Assembly (NCBI GenBank): GCA_036872755.1
Contig: JAVHNS010000013.1
Coordinates: 434,001-498,000, forward strand
Source of the DNA: Orbilia blumenaviensis
Taxonomy: Eukaryota > Ascomycota > Orbiliomycetes > Orbiliales > Orbiliaceae
Length of the DNA: 64,000 nt
Direction: 5' to 3'
Shown here: piece after piece, positions 46,844 through 59,722 of the stretch
Layout of the letters: the number at the start of each line of letters is the position of its first letter
Position numbering within the stretch: the first letter of the stretch is position 1
The notes under the pieces: generated by a model
What the model saw: the letters and a program-made list of their open reading frames with translations, nothing else
The model's database searches: none
What the model was told of the DNA's origin: nothing
Position numbers and translations under genes: made by a program

Positions 46844-49800
46844 TTTGCCCTGCACAAACTTAGACTATTCGGTCGGTAACCGACAAATCCCACGAGGAAC
46901 CAAACCCACTAAAAAAAAAAAAAGAGAGAGAGAGAAACCTATGTCCCAGGAAGAAAGAAAAGGAAAAGAAGGAAGCGAGTTTCAATTTGTCATAACTGGG
47001 AAAGAAGTTGTCGTGGACCAGTTCAATTGTCGGAACCCTTTTTCTTCAAAACGTCAAGAGTCGAAACGAACTCCAAGAAAAGGGTTCGAAACTCCAAGAC
47101 AAATGAATTAATACAGTAGAAAGGGAATCGGATTAATTGGAGCGGTCACGCTACGGGTCCCAGGGCGCATTAGACCTTATAAATCCCTCCTCCCACATTT
47201 TCCTTTTCCCCATGGAGTTTCTACGATACGCCCATGTCTATAGGTCGAACGCCATTATCTGGGTAAATATCTCGGAATAGCAACCCTCCAGCGTGAGAGC
47301 AGGAGCGCATGCGGAATCCCTGTCTGGTAGAGGCGTTGGCCGCCTGCCGGCACCATGCACGTTCGCAACTTGTGCTTTAGGAGGGGGCCGTGCTCCACAA
47401 GTATTATACACCCCAGATATTGCGAGTGGGACATTATCACGCGTATAGCTCGCTTTACGTTAAGCCGGGTGGATATTAACTATAGCCACAAGAAATCTTG
47501 ACTCTAACTAAACCGTTGATCGCTCACCTGGTTTGAAGTATAGTATATGCACTACAGAATCAAGAGTTTCGAAGGATTGCTTGGAGAAGATAGCTCCCAT
47601 GGATACAAGTTAAACGAACTCAGCTGCGAAGGTACCAATACATACTTACTTAAGTCTGCGATAGACCATTCGGGTTCTATCCATCTCGGGAAGCCTTTTA
47701 ATTCGATAACCCGCTCATGTACGACATCGGCATCATGCATTGTTCGGCGAAAAAGGCACGGCCGGATTTCAAACAACTGATAACCCGAATCCAATGGAAT
47801 ATGGTATCGATGCAAGGGAATGCAGAAGAAACCTAAAACAATCGAGTTTTCGAAAATTTCTGACCACCTCGATGCAAACAAGGGCGGCATTTCGACAGTA
47901 AGCTCAGCCCCGTCGAGCTCCTAGCAAGTATCGTGCATATTGCAGTTCTAAAAAATCCACTTTCTAGCTTCCAACCTGAAAACCTGTGTGTGAACCCATG
48001 TGGAACTGTCACTCTAACTGAATGCGCGATTCTCGCTTGGGGTGGTTCTCCACTTTAGTATTTTACTTTGCGGGTGCTGCGCAAACTTGCAGGACTTTTA
48101 AAAGCCTATGACAAAGAAGATGATATCTATAGAATATCGAGACGAACTAGCGATCCGCCTGGAGGCCGAAGTTTTTTTTTCCTTGTTTAAAATATTTTTT
48201 CTTCAAGAATATGTGGGCTGAGCTGACATGAAGTTGGTTCCAACAGGAAGCTCGCTCGCTACCTATCGACCTCTGGACCTTGTTGGACTGGTCCATCCTT
48301 GCTCAACCCATCCAAAAGCTTGAACCTGCATGGGATGAACATTGCATTAGGAACCCGACAAGAAATTCATCCCACCGATATCAGCTTCAAACACGCGAGA
48401 TAGGAGCAGCCTTTTATCCATCCCCAGCAATTTACACGACTCGATTATCCAGATAGCGAACATTACACACCAAATAGAAAAAAATGTTATTCCCCAGTTA
48501 TCCCGACAATCTGACCTTCTCGTGGCCACATTTCTTGCGCACCTACCTTCTCGGCTAAATGGAACCACGTACCGCCAACTCCTCCACAATATTCCAGGGA
48601 ACTTTCTAGTGTATTTCCACCCCTCTTTGAATCTTTCACCCCTGCCATCATCCTCTTTTTCTTGGGGGTTTTTGTTTTTTTTGGTTGTAACAAGACCGGG
48701 GAAGAGTAGTGCGCCATCGTGATCCAATAGGTGGAGCTTTTATCCTGCGTCAAATGTTTCCCAGGCTTCGAATAATACGGAATTTTTGGGGAAAGTGCAC
48801 ACCCAGGCCTCGAGGTCCCCAAAATTGAGGCAAACCCGTCGGAAGGTTTGGGTACGAAGAAGACAAGGGGCGGACATGTCCCTTTTCGATAAAATGATAC
48901 AATCAAAAACCCTAACCCCAGTTAACTCGGCAGATACGAACTGTCGGACTGTAAAGCGGGGGATCCGCATCAAGGGACAAGGTATTATCTGAATTCATGG
49001 GAAGAGGGCAAAACAAAAGGGCCATCTGATTTTTTAGTCTGAAGTGTGGAGACTTCCACACCACAAATGCCCAACACCTCGTATTTCGATGCCCCTAATG
49101 CAACAAGATGCAGTAACGAGAGATTCGAAACTGTGTTTCGTGTGCATTTTTTTCTTCTAGAAAACGGGACGGAACAAACAGGAATAGGGAGAGGAACAAA
49201 AAAAAGAAGCTTTGGCCACTGCGGCTGTCCGAGCGGATCCGAAGTGGACCGTGCATGGGCAGATTCACGAAGATTTTCATCTCGCTCTGAAATACGAGTA
49301 CGAAAGTCCTATCTAGTGGTGAGATCAAGGTGGAACTAGCTTGCGTCGTTGCAATCCGGTCGTATTATTCGACATCTCCTAGCCTCGTCATTTTAAATAT
49401 ATAACTCAATCTCTAATCTCGGAGCTCCCTCTCAAAGACGATCATCGGATCACCCTACGATATCTACGAACCGGAAAGGATTAAATTGTTATGCCCAGAG
49501 AGAGAGGGAAGTTGTTACACTGCATAGATGGAGATTGGGTTCCCGAAAGCAAGAAAATTTCCGGCCCAGTTGTGGTGTGTACGTACTATAAAACCCTTAA
49601 TTTAACAGTGTTATGCAGGCGCCTCTTCGGTCATTGATTGGACTGGTGTATAGGGGATCCTAGTTACTTATTTTAACTCGAATTCCTATGAATATTCAAA
49701 TATTCTAATTTAGAGTGCGCCGTTAAGTAGTCTCGGTCCCAGAGTTTGGGACTTGAAATTTTGAAATCGCATCTGCAGTTTGGGGTTCCTGTGTTGTAGA

Positions 49801-50341
49801 CGTTGTATTTCGACCCACAACTGTCATACGAATTGTTGGTCTGGTTGACTCTGATGGATTGTTGCTGTGGATAGTTCTTGATTGAAATCGATCACGGGAC
49901 TGGACCGGAGAATATGTATGAATGAATATAGTCAGTTTTCCCCTTTGATGCTTGCATACCATACGGTGTTGGATTTTTTGGTAAGGTTGAAAAATTATAC
50001 CAACTTCTTGACATTGGCTACCAAGAAACCTCAACTATTAGAAACCTTTTCTAAGCCTGCTACTTTCCCTTACAGTACCTAGCGCCTAGGACTGAGGCTG
50101 CTAGGACTGAGACTACTAAAGTGTTAGTATTTCAGAAAGAAACTACTTAAATATTCAAATAAAGCGTGATTAGTGATAGTGGCAGACTGGCTGGCATTGA
50201 AAAGCGGAGGGCCCAATACCAATGAATATGATCATGATCTCTATATATACAAAATAATCCTACACTCCCATGAAAATATATATCATACAAGAAGAATATC
50301 TACAGCATCACAAGTGAAAAAAAACCTCCAGACTTCACCAG
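46844..50341. other. 3.5 kb gap with one doubtful gene
   Basis: This is mostly non-coding by eye. It contains the upstream region of the Ecm33-like gene, a weak spliced-gene candidate at 47.5-47.9 kb, an AAACCCTAACCCC stretch near 48905 and AT-rich 3' flank before the methyltransferase gene. No tRNA found. Confidence 0.5.
47460..47920 (-). CDS. Doubtful spliced small gene
   Basis: A protein-like exon (47650-47920) runs from a CTAG acceptor through ELDGAELTVEMPPLFASRW and GFFCIPLHRYHIPLDSGYQL to PRWIEPEWSIADL, then meets a perfect GTAAGT donor. Possible downstream pieces are a 24-base exon at 47528-47551 (HILYFKP) and a final exon at 47460-47479 ending NIHPA and stop, all in phase. Alternatively the exon starts at its internal ATG (47890) and is a 112-aa frame. 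No upstream first exon could be fixed and no family is recognised. It could be a decayed gene. Confidence 0.22.
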
Positions 50342-53300
50342 CTACTCTTTCGACTCCAAGGGTACCGTCTCCACATCAGGCGTCGCCGCTATCTTCTCTC
50401 TATCCACCATCCTCTGTACCTCCATGCCATCCCTCTTACGCCTCCCCTTCGAACCTTTTAAAAGCATCGGATCAACCTGCTTCCCCAAATCCCTCCTAAC
50501 CTCCGACGCATCCTCTCTAACCTTCTTCCTCGACTCCAACTGCATCTTCTTCCTCGCCTTCTTTAACATTTTCTTCTGCTTCACAGTTGCGTTCTTTGTA
50601 AACACTAGACCCAGGTGATCTGCCATTTCCTGAAGCTTCTTAGGTAGAGGGTTGGGCGTTATCTTCTTCTTCCTTTTTGATTTTTTTTTTTTACCCTCGT
50701 CAAGTTCTTGCTCTTCAATCGCATCGGGGGAGGGTGGAGAGGTGGCGACGGCAGCAACCTTCGGTCCCGTCTCAGAAACAATGAAGGGACCGACCAGGCC
50801 AGCTGCAAAGTCAGGTTCTTCCGGTTTGATAGCATCCCACTCTCTCGATTTCCGCGTAGCTTTCTGTTTTTTCTCTTCTTGTAATTCTCGTACTTCCTGT
50901 TCTTCAATACCCTCTTCAGCCATTTCTTGAACTTCCTCCCAGTCAAGTTCTTCATTAAGTTCTTCCATTGCGGCTTCGTTGTTGGCCTCTATTTCCTCGT
51001 CTGTAGGTGGTTTAGGAACCCGTTTTGAAGCAATTAAGGAATCAAATCTGACTCCCATATCCTGTCGAGGTTTGGCGGCTGCATTTATATCCTTGTCTGC
51101 ACTTCTTGGTGTAGGGGGCTCTGCGGTCTCCTCGTCGCTTTCTTCCTCACCGTCAGATTCGATATCCTCATCGTCCTCGATACCAGAATCTTCCTCTTCC
51201 TCAAAATCCTCATCAACAAACTCGGGATCCTCATCCTCTTCATCACTAACTTCGGAATCCTCATCCTCCCCATCAACAATCCCCCCATCCTCATCCCCAT
51301 CCTCCACCTCATCACCACCACCATCTCCCAAATCCATCGCAGCCTGTGATACATTAAAAAGTGCGTTCTCAGTCCTAGGATCCCCCAACCCTTCATCCTC
51401 CTCCCCCCACTCTTTCACCTCCTTCAGCCCATTATACCTCGGCGCCTCATACTTCCCATCATCCACCTGAAACAACATATTCTCCACAACAGCATCCCTG
51501 GCCGCCAATCTGCGTGTACTTCTTTTATTCATCGCCGGCACCGACGCCCCTCCCTTAACCGCAGGATTCAAGAAAGCATGTGCCAAAATACTGGCCGCAA
51601 CACCCACATTCAAAGAATCAACCACCACATCCACATCCTCCCCTTTTCTGATCGTAACATAAGAATCCAACAGCTTCTGAATCGTAGGCCGTAACCCATC
51701 AGCTTCATTACCCATTACCAAAGCCACCGGGTGCCGTGAAGTCGGATCCCCCAGCCCTTCCATATCATACCACTTCGTCGCCTTTTTAGTGAGTGAAATT
51801 TTAAGATCTCGTTGGCTGGGGGTTGGCATGGCGCCATAGAATTTCCAGCCCTGCTTTTGTGATAGTTCTATAAATGAATGGAGACTGCCGATATCGTAGA
51901 AATCGATGGCTTCTAGGGCACCAGCGGAGGCACGAGATGTGACAGCTGTTGGAGGTGTAGAGTTTTTCGCATTGATAAAGACGGCATCGACGCCGAGAAA
52001 GTATGCGGACCGAAGGATAGCACCAAAGTTACCACCATCGAGCTGTGAAACGGGAACAAAAAAAAATTAGTATGGATGGAAACCTCGTGTATACAATTTT
52101 TTAGGATTAGGAAAACATACGACTTGATCGAGAACTAAAACGAAGGGCTGACGGCCCTCTCGTTTTGTCTTGATTTCCGCATACGATGTCGACTGATGAA
52201 ATGGAGCATTAAACGTTCCTTGCTTATGGGGCTTAACCAGGTGTGAAACCATTGGGATGTCCATTGCTTCAACTTCAAGCGCAAATCCCTTTATAAAAAA
52301 AACCATATTTCGTCAGTCTCTAATCTTTAGATGAATACCCAATTGATTACCCACAACGAGTTCACACTTACATTATGCGGCCTCCCTTTACTCATCGCAT
52401 CTAACAATCCCACATCTTGAGTAGCCAAGACTGGTATTTTGCTCTCCCGCGCTAGATCTCTCAAAACCCTCTCCTTCTCAATCGTCCCGGACTGCCTCAT
52501 CAGCCCTGTGTATATGTGAAGTTTATGAATCTTCCTCTTCTTCTCCTTCAAAGCCAACTTGCAGATATTATGCCCATACAAGAACTCAGAAGTGGGTGAA
52601 GAATACGGTAACTCTCTCGGTGGCTTCTTCAAGACAGTGATTTCCTCACGACCATCATAACCTCCATACCTAGACCGCCCAATTTCCGAAGACTCCAACT
52701 CCCCATCAAGAGGCGAATACGAATGACTCAACCATTTCTGAGAACTAACATCATAATCATCAGAATTCTTCTGCGCAACCGCAACCCTATAAAAATTCGG
52801 CGGTTTCGTGAAAGGCTCCTTCTTCTTCTTGAAATTCGGTCCTAAATTGTCGACTGAGAAGGCCGCAGGGTTTTCAGACTCATGTACCCGAATCCTAGGT
52901 CCTCCCCAGTGCACTTCCTTTTGTTCACTAGGCCACGGTACACCATACTCGCTGGGGATTGTCGGTATCCGTGTGATAGGGGGACTCCTGTCAAAAGGCG
53001 TTTGATCTCGAGAGGTGGTCTTGAATTCTTGATCCTCCTGTCCTCTCCTCTTTTCCCTCACAATCTCACGAGGATCGTACTTTTGCCTATTCAACACCGC
53101 CGACGCTGGAGGTTCTACCGCCGGCTTTGTCGATGTCGACGATTCCCTACTCCTATCCCAAGTAAACAATGCCCCAGAACCCGTCAACCCCGTTTCCTCG
53201 GTCAGTGGCTCCGTTCTAAAAGCCACAGACCCCGAACGATTCGCTGGCGGCGGTGGTATCGATTCCCAAGACGCAGTATGTGAATTATCGCGCAACCCTT

Positions 53301-53704
53301 CTCCATATCTCGCCCTCAGTTCTTTATCCTTAACCATCTCCATAAACGACTCCTTCTTCAGTTTAGCCTGGTATCTAGATGCTCCTAAAAATAAGGAAAC
53401 CAAAAACCCCAAGCATGAGTTCCGTACAATTAGTCCTCCGTTCAAGAAATATAAACCAAAAAAAAGAGCTTCCCCAGCATATACTTTGTCGAAAAATACA
53501 TAAACCCGACATAGAAAGCACAAGGAAGCTAAAGGCGCACATACTATTCCCACGAAGCATCCATGGAGCATTCTGATTCTGATGTCCCAGTACCACCGTA
53601 GAGCTCAGCTCTCTACAGCTATAGCACCCCTTTACGCATCGTATCGGAACATGGCGACTCGTGGGTATGCGAGACAGCCCAGCATGGGCGATGCCTCTAT
53701 ACAT
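50342..53704 (-). CDS. MRM1: Mitochondrial SpoU rRNA 2'-O-methyltransferase, extended
   Basis: This is a TrmH/SpoU-family enzyme like yeast Mrm1, which 2'-O-methylates a guanosine of mitochondrial large-subunit rRNA using SAM. Exons are 53545-53704, 52372-53384, 52121-52288 and 50342-52042, giving 1013 aa with all phases closing. The N-terminus (MYRGIAHAGLSRIPTSRHVP) is Arg/Ser-rich without acids, a likely mitochondrial presequence. After a long linker come the substrate-binding domain (KIHKLHIYTGLM) and the three SpoU motifs: DGGNFGAILRSA (about 449-460), ALVMGNEADGL and DSLNVGVAASILAHAF (ending near 604). The knotted domain ends near 610, yet the frame continues for 400 residues through a very acidic block into a Lys-rich end (KKKSKRKKK). 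Yeast Mrm1 is about 410 aa, so this protein is far longer; a fusion or read-through is possible but no stop or splice break is visible. Confidence 0.87.
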
Positions 53705-54845
53705 CGACGACGACTCGTATACGAAAACTGGTTTATATCGTCAATTGTAGAAATTACCAGGGTCGCAAACGGTGGTTCTGTATGGTTTTAATCCCAGCGA
53801 CTAGGAATTTTGAAAGCTGTGAGTGGTGATGGTGCATGGATTGGGAACGTATGTTTATGGTGGGGGGAAGGTAGGACGCAGTTGGGTCGGCTATCGCGAA
53901 AAATTTGGGCGGGTTGCCGCATAACCTAATTTTTTTTCTTAAACGAGCGATGGGGTACTATCGGTGCGGCAGACTCCCAACACCATTGAAAAAAAAAAAA
54001 AAGGCACGAAAGTGCGGCATCTTAGCCTGAGGATAACTTCAAGACACCAAGTAGACAGACAACCGTTACATTATATTACTCCAACCGTGACGTCAAATAC
54101 GTGGCCAGAACCGGCCTAGAATCTACCGGAACGTGCCGGCTGATTGCCGTGATCTTAGTTATTTCCTACCTTGAAATTATAAATTTTAAAAACACCAACC
54201 TGAATGATGATGTCAACCTTCAAGAGTATTAAAAGTCTTGCGATTCAAACCCGAAATAATAAAATTTATTCTCACAGTCACGGTCTGCCAAATCCGCTAG
54301 GGAGAACTAGAAACCACGATAATGGTACACAAGAATACTACTTTTTATCTTAAAAGAAAAGCTTAAAGGGACCAAAAAGTCAAAGATAAAGATAATAATA
54401 TAAAAAAACGCCATTCCATTAACCTCCATTCCCCTCTCTCTATCTCGCATATATATTCACAGGGTTGGCTTGCAAGAAGGAGAGGGACAGAGTAATTAAT
54501 TCCAAGAGAAAGAGAATAGAAGCAAGAAAGGGAAGCAGGAACAATAAAGCAAAAGGTATCAACAATTGTGGAACGTAAACCAAAAAAAAAGGGTAGGATC
54601 GGAAAAGCGCCTCGAAATGACCAGGAGGCAGTAATTAATGGAGTTCTTTTCTCTAATAAAAAAAAAATAAATATCTTGCCACAGACAATCGGTTTCCTTT
54701 TTTTTTCTGTAGGCTCCCGATTGCTGTTACAATCTATGAAAGAGGAATGGAAAAAACGTAAAACAAGCAGAATTCTCCCCCAGGCTAGCTACGAAATAAT
54801 GCCTTTCAGCAATACCCCGTGATCAAGCTATATAGGAAAAAAACT
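53705..54845. other. Intergenic, no gene seen
   Basis: This contains the upstream region of the methyltransferase and the 3' flank of the SOD gene. Short A tracts lie at about 53989-54002, and the rest is purine-rich. A plus-strand 84-aa frame at 54568 is low complexity and not supported. Confidence 0.6.
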
Positions 54846-55771
54846 CTACAAGAGCATAGCACCAACACCAAGGATAACACCCAAGGCGATACCGCTGGCG
54901 CCAATTCTGGTAGCACCGCCCGTTGCTATTGGGGGCTCTCCGGTAGTAGTAGCGTTGGAGGATGGATAAGCGCTGCCGCCGGTGGCGGCGAGGACAATGT
55001 TGGCACAGCCGATACGAGTCTTGTTGATATTGTGGACGACGATGCTGCGATCATTACCAATGAAGGCAACGTCGCTCGAATCCAAAGACAAGTATTTGTC
55101 CTAGAACGAGTTTTTGTTAGATATATATTCAATCCTTATCAGAGGCTTCCATAACAGATGTCTGAGGTACTTACAACATAGGAAGTGCACCAACTGCCAT
55201 CTCCAGCAGCATCCAATGAGGCCTTTCCGTGCTTGCCGGAAAGATCACCGACTTGGCAGGTTTCCGGAGCTTCAGCGTCACAAGCAGTGACCTCGCCACG
55301 GAGGTAGGGGTCGAGATGGGCACCAGTAGCAGTGCAGTTCTCGCCTTCGCCGACAAGGAAGTCTATAATCGAATTAGATATATTGTTGATTTATATGTAT
55401 AATTGAAAATTCAGAGAAGGATATCGACGTACCGTGAATGTGGTATGGGTATGGGCCTGGCTGGGAGGCGTTGATGCCCATGAAGCAAGCGTGAACCAAG
55501 ACACCGACACCTATACACAATTGTTAGTTCTAACTCTTATATACAAAGCAAACTCCACTTAGGAGTATATGGATATACACTTACCATCTTCAGTTCCAGT
55601 GAAGTTCAAATGTGCAGTCTTGACATTCGAGCTCATAACGTGGGCTTCGTAGACAACCTTGTCAGAGTTGCCATTGGTAACTGGGGCATCACCCTTTTCA
55701 CCAGTCTCCGCGGAGACGACGCAAGCACCCGCCAGAAGGGCAATCGAAGCAGCAGACTTGAAGAAATGCAT
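54846..55771 (-). CDS. Surface copper-only superoxide dismutase (Sod5-like)
   Basis: This is a predicted extracellular, GPI-anchored SOD that detoxifies superoxide at the cell surface. Exons are 55585-55771, 55433-55510, 55175-55362 and 54846-55100, giving 235 aa. The signal peptide is MHFFKSAASIALLAGACVVS. Copper ligands are visible: H86 and H88 (PYHIHDF), H104 (GAHLDP) and H174 (IVVHNIN). Two zinc ligands of ordinary Cu/Zn SOD are missing: the segment after H104 has no His, and the usual HVGDL reads CQVGDL, keeping only the Asp. This matches the copper-only class typified by Candida albicans Sod5. After IGCANI a Ser/Thr-rich stretch and a hydrophobic end (ASGIALGVILGVGAMLL) form a typical GPI signal. 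The start at 55771 was chosen because it gives the signal peptide. Confidence 0.92.
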
Positions 55772-58700
55772 TTTGGTTGTTTTAGAAGGTAGTCTATTTG
55801 ACGAAAAGAGGAAGAAAGTGTAAGTAAGCAAGCTTAACCGTGATAAGGATGATCGATCTGATAGGTTGAAAAGACCTATGAGCGAAGCGAAGAGAGAATT
55901 AAGAGGTAGGATTTATGTCGTTGAAGTAAGGAAGGTTGGTGACAAAAAGAAGAAACAAGATTCAAAGGAGGTGGAGAGGATTAAATAGTAAAGCCAAACC
56001 AATCTCAAGGGAAAAACAAGAAAATAAAAAACAAAATAAAAATCAGGGCGACGAGGAGGCCTTACGTATATCCAACTATTCAAATGGTAACTTTTGGGAC
56101 GTTTAAATTGGAGGGAAAAGACGACGGCTGTTGGCTGTGTTTGAAACAGCGATCAAAGGAATTGACGATATGTTGGTTGGGTTGTTCCGTCCTGAATATA
56201 TATATCCCACTCAACTCTTCTTCCTGCTGTCTAGATATGCTTGAACCAAAAATATTTGATGGTAACGGCTGTATCCTCTAATAAAATTTTCTAAAAAATA
56301 AGTAGAAAAGAAAAAGAGAGAAAAAAGTTAGCAAAGCCCCATGATTCCATTGAGTCTTTGTAGGGAGTCTTTGGGGGTGCGTTGTGTGGTGTTTTCAAGC
56401 AAAAGGTTAACTCGAAACCAGAGACGACCGCCAACCTCGCCCGTTTGCATCCAAAACTCTCACCGCTGCCAGTTTTCTACTCACCTCGAATATTTTATAC
56501 AAAAAATCCCCGACTCGTTTTTATTTTTTTGTTAAGGAGAAAGAGAGAAAAAAGGTCAAACCCGATGTGACGTATGTGACCGTGCTGTTCTTAAGTATTT
56601 ATTATGGAGTGTGCCAGGAGGGAGCGTTTTTTTAATCTTTTGGGTAAACTACTGAACGTGAACTAAGTAGTATCGGCAAAAAAAAAAAAAAAAAATGAAA
56701 TAAAAAAGATCGAGATCCCCGACAAACGAGTGACAAGGCAGGGCAGGGCAAGGCAAGGTGCTGTTGCTGGTACAGGCAAAAAGCTCGAAAGCAGGTAGGC
56801 CAAACCTCAACCGGTGCCTGGAGCAGCCGATCTCTCTTTATATCACCACCCCCCCGCTGCCCAATCTCAAGGAGCATGCGCACTGGCAATCCCCATTCGA
56901 TCCAATCCGTTTTGACGGCTCAGACAGCAGGATATGCATGCACGCCAATATGCAAAATGCGAATGCCTTCCTTTGCGGAAAAGCATGGATAGGCGCATAG
57001 TTACTCCTAGTCTCACTATATCACAATCCCTACATCTCTCACCCTCACACCCCTCACTTCGCCCCTCCTGGGTCCAAGCTAGGTACACTTCAGTCGACTG
57101 GTTGGTTAGCTGGTTTTTTCTTCGTGTCCCTCTCTGCTTAGCCTCGAAACCTAGCTACCCAATCTCCTCCTCTGCTGTGACATCCGGCTATCCGTCAAAG
57201 AACAAAAACTACTTAGTACTTGCCTAGCTAGCGACAATACTGGGTTATTTCATCCAGTCGCAAAGGCGAGCCAGGCGCAACTGGACAGCTCGATCGACAA
57301 TTGCACCCGACATTCCATGCATCATTCCGTCGGATCTAGGACTCCATCTGCCCCATTCGATCAAGGTAAAAGAACAACAAAAGCCAAGACTCGCCCCGGA
57401 TGGTTGCATGTTTTCCCTTTTTTTTCTTTCTTATTCCTTCAAGAGATACATACATACATGCATGCATACATACAAAAGGTATACAGGTAACTAATAGTAT
57501 GTGAACAAAATTATATTAAAAAAACGATGAAGTAATGCATGGCACAAGGCCGACGGTTGTATTGGTCCTGCCTGCTGTCACACTCCGTTCCGATAAACCC
57601 CAGCCAATTGCAATAATTAATATACCATTCAAAGAAAGAACAGGAAAATAAATCCCAAAAGAGATCCGACCCCAAATGCTGACAGGAGTGCGTAAGGCGG
57701 GATGCCGGCTGGCTTTGTCCGTCTGCCAATTGGCTGTTCGGTGACGATGATCCTTCCTCGATCCTATCGATATCTGGGTAACATGGTATACACGAAACAT
57801 GAACCCAAAGGAGTTTCCCATCCAAACAGGCCAAAGAGCTAAGACGGTCCGCCGGAAGGCCAGCGGCAAGCTATTCCACCAACCCTCAACCGTTAACCAT
57901 GTTCACGTTGGACGACGACGACACGACTCGGCCACCGTAGCGCATCTTGCCATGGCCAAGGACAAACCCGTTTACCGCTTGTGCCAAATATATAAAAATA
58001 CCCTTTCTTAGCACTATGCACAAGAAAACAAAAAGAAAAGAAAGAAGAATATAACTTAGCAAATTGGTGAATTCTTTTTAATAATAAGAACAATCATTTT
58101 GTTTCGTTTCTAATAAATCTCGCGATCTCATTTCACCCGGAAAAGGCGAAAGGAAGTACCTCGCGAGGACATGCCCCCCAGCCTCATCGACCTTCTCTGC
58201 CTCAAGGTTCGACGTCACACACCCGCATTTTGCCTGTAACTTCCTCTTCCTATTCCTATTTCCCCCCCATTCCCTCTATCTAGGACCAATTCCCACCAGT
58301 AGAATGACCCGGCAACAGCTATGTATGTATGGCCCATTAAATTCCTCACGGCGCACACAAGATATTCAGGTCGCAGTAAACCGACGACTCACAATCCACC
58401 AGATTCCACTTACTTTTTTGTCCCCCCCCCTCGCTAACATTCAAGCCACACAACCTTTTTTCGTTTCGAAACAAAGCTGCTTTTTGCTCGTTTTGGTCAC
58501 CAACACCCGAGCATAAAACTTAGTTACCATTCCATACCATAATTTTAAGTAATATTTCCTGCGCGTGCTCTGATTCCGGATTCAAAAATATTCTTCTTCT
58601 GCTTCTTCTTTTTTTTTTATCGATAGATCATCCCCAACGGTCTATTCTATAAGGCAGTTCTAAGCACTTGCGCACATGTACATTACATTACATTACATAC

Positions 58701-59029
58701 ATAATCTACGGAACTCACCTGCCGAAGAAGAAGAAATTCACCCCCCTCTCCCCCAATCAGTTGTTTCGCCTTAGTGACCACCTATGTAGCTGGTTGGGTC
58801 TTCTTCTTCTTTTTTTTGAGAAACGAAAAGGAATTTAACCAGGCTACTGGGTTTCCCCGTTTCCCTCTTTTCACCAAAAAAAGTCGCAATATGCGAATAA
58901 CGAGTACATGTACACAAGCGTAAAAAAATAAATAAAAAAAGAGACAAGGGCAATCTCAAGATCTCGTTCCCGATACCGAAATTTCCGGCTTGGTTCCTTC
59001 GTTTCGTGCTTCACGTAGATGAACTCCCA

Positions 59030-59046
59030 CCCCCCCCCCCCCCCCC
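59030..59046. repeat. C17 homopolymer
   Basis: Seventeen consecutive C residues on the plus strand, the only long C tract in the window. Confidence 0.9.
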
Positions 59047-59421
59047 TCCTAGGCCTTCTCCAAGGATAACGATATTTTGATAGTATGTGTTAGTCCCAGA
59101 CGGCTTCTATTCTAGAAAAAAAAAAAAAACTAAACGGGGCTCGGTTCATAGCCAAGCTTTTTTGTCTCTAACCCCCCCAAGCTTTTTATTATCGGGATCT
59201 TTCTTTTCAAAAAGATTGGGTTCTGGAGGGGGAGGGATCTAGAGATCTTGATTAGGCAGGTTGGGGATTGGGGCTCTCACGGGCGGGCGCCCCCACCAGA
59301 GTTTCGTTTCAACCTTTTTTTGGTGATATCATACATAATTACTTACACACAACGCCACCTCGTCAGAGAATCTTCAAAGCATGTGTAGCCTCGAAGCGCA
59401 AGGCAATCCCCAAAACGCTTG

Positions 59422-59448
59422 AAAAAAAAAAAAAAAAAAAAAAAAAAA
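59422..59448. repeat. A27 homopolymer
   Basis: Twenty-seven consecutive A residues, one of several A or T tracts over 20 bases in this window; others are at 13572-13599, 16806-16831 and 28704-28725. Confidence 0.9.
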
Positions 59449-59698
59449 GCAGGAAGTACCCATACTTAGTACCTCCTTCACAAACCTTCGAGAGAGGAAA
59501 ACTAGAGGCACACGCATATGCAACATGTTTCCCGCACCAGAATCTGTAAACGTACACAGAAATACATATCAACCCCGAATTTTGCATAAAACAGCTTCCA
59601 TATACCTAGGTCTATGCATAACAGGGGCTCTCTCTCTCTCACAGGCGCTTTAACTTCTAATATTTGTCAACCAACCTTGACACAAACAGATCACGAGC

Positions 59699-59722
59699 TT
59701 GCCTGCCTGCCTGCCTGCCTGC
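59699..59722. repeat. (GCCT)n microsatellite
   Basis: Five to six tandem GCCT units in non-coding sequence. Confidence 0.85.

Noticed and set aside
48905..48917. AAACCCTAACCCC, telomere-like
   Set aside because: Fewer than two full repeat units; insufficient for an interstitial telomere.
50979..51470. 163-codon Ser-rich plus-strand frame
   Set aside because: Antisense of the acidic block of the methyltransferase; the serine runs are just the complement of Asp/Glu codons.
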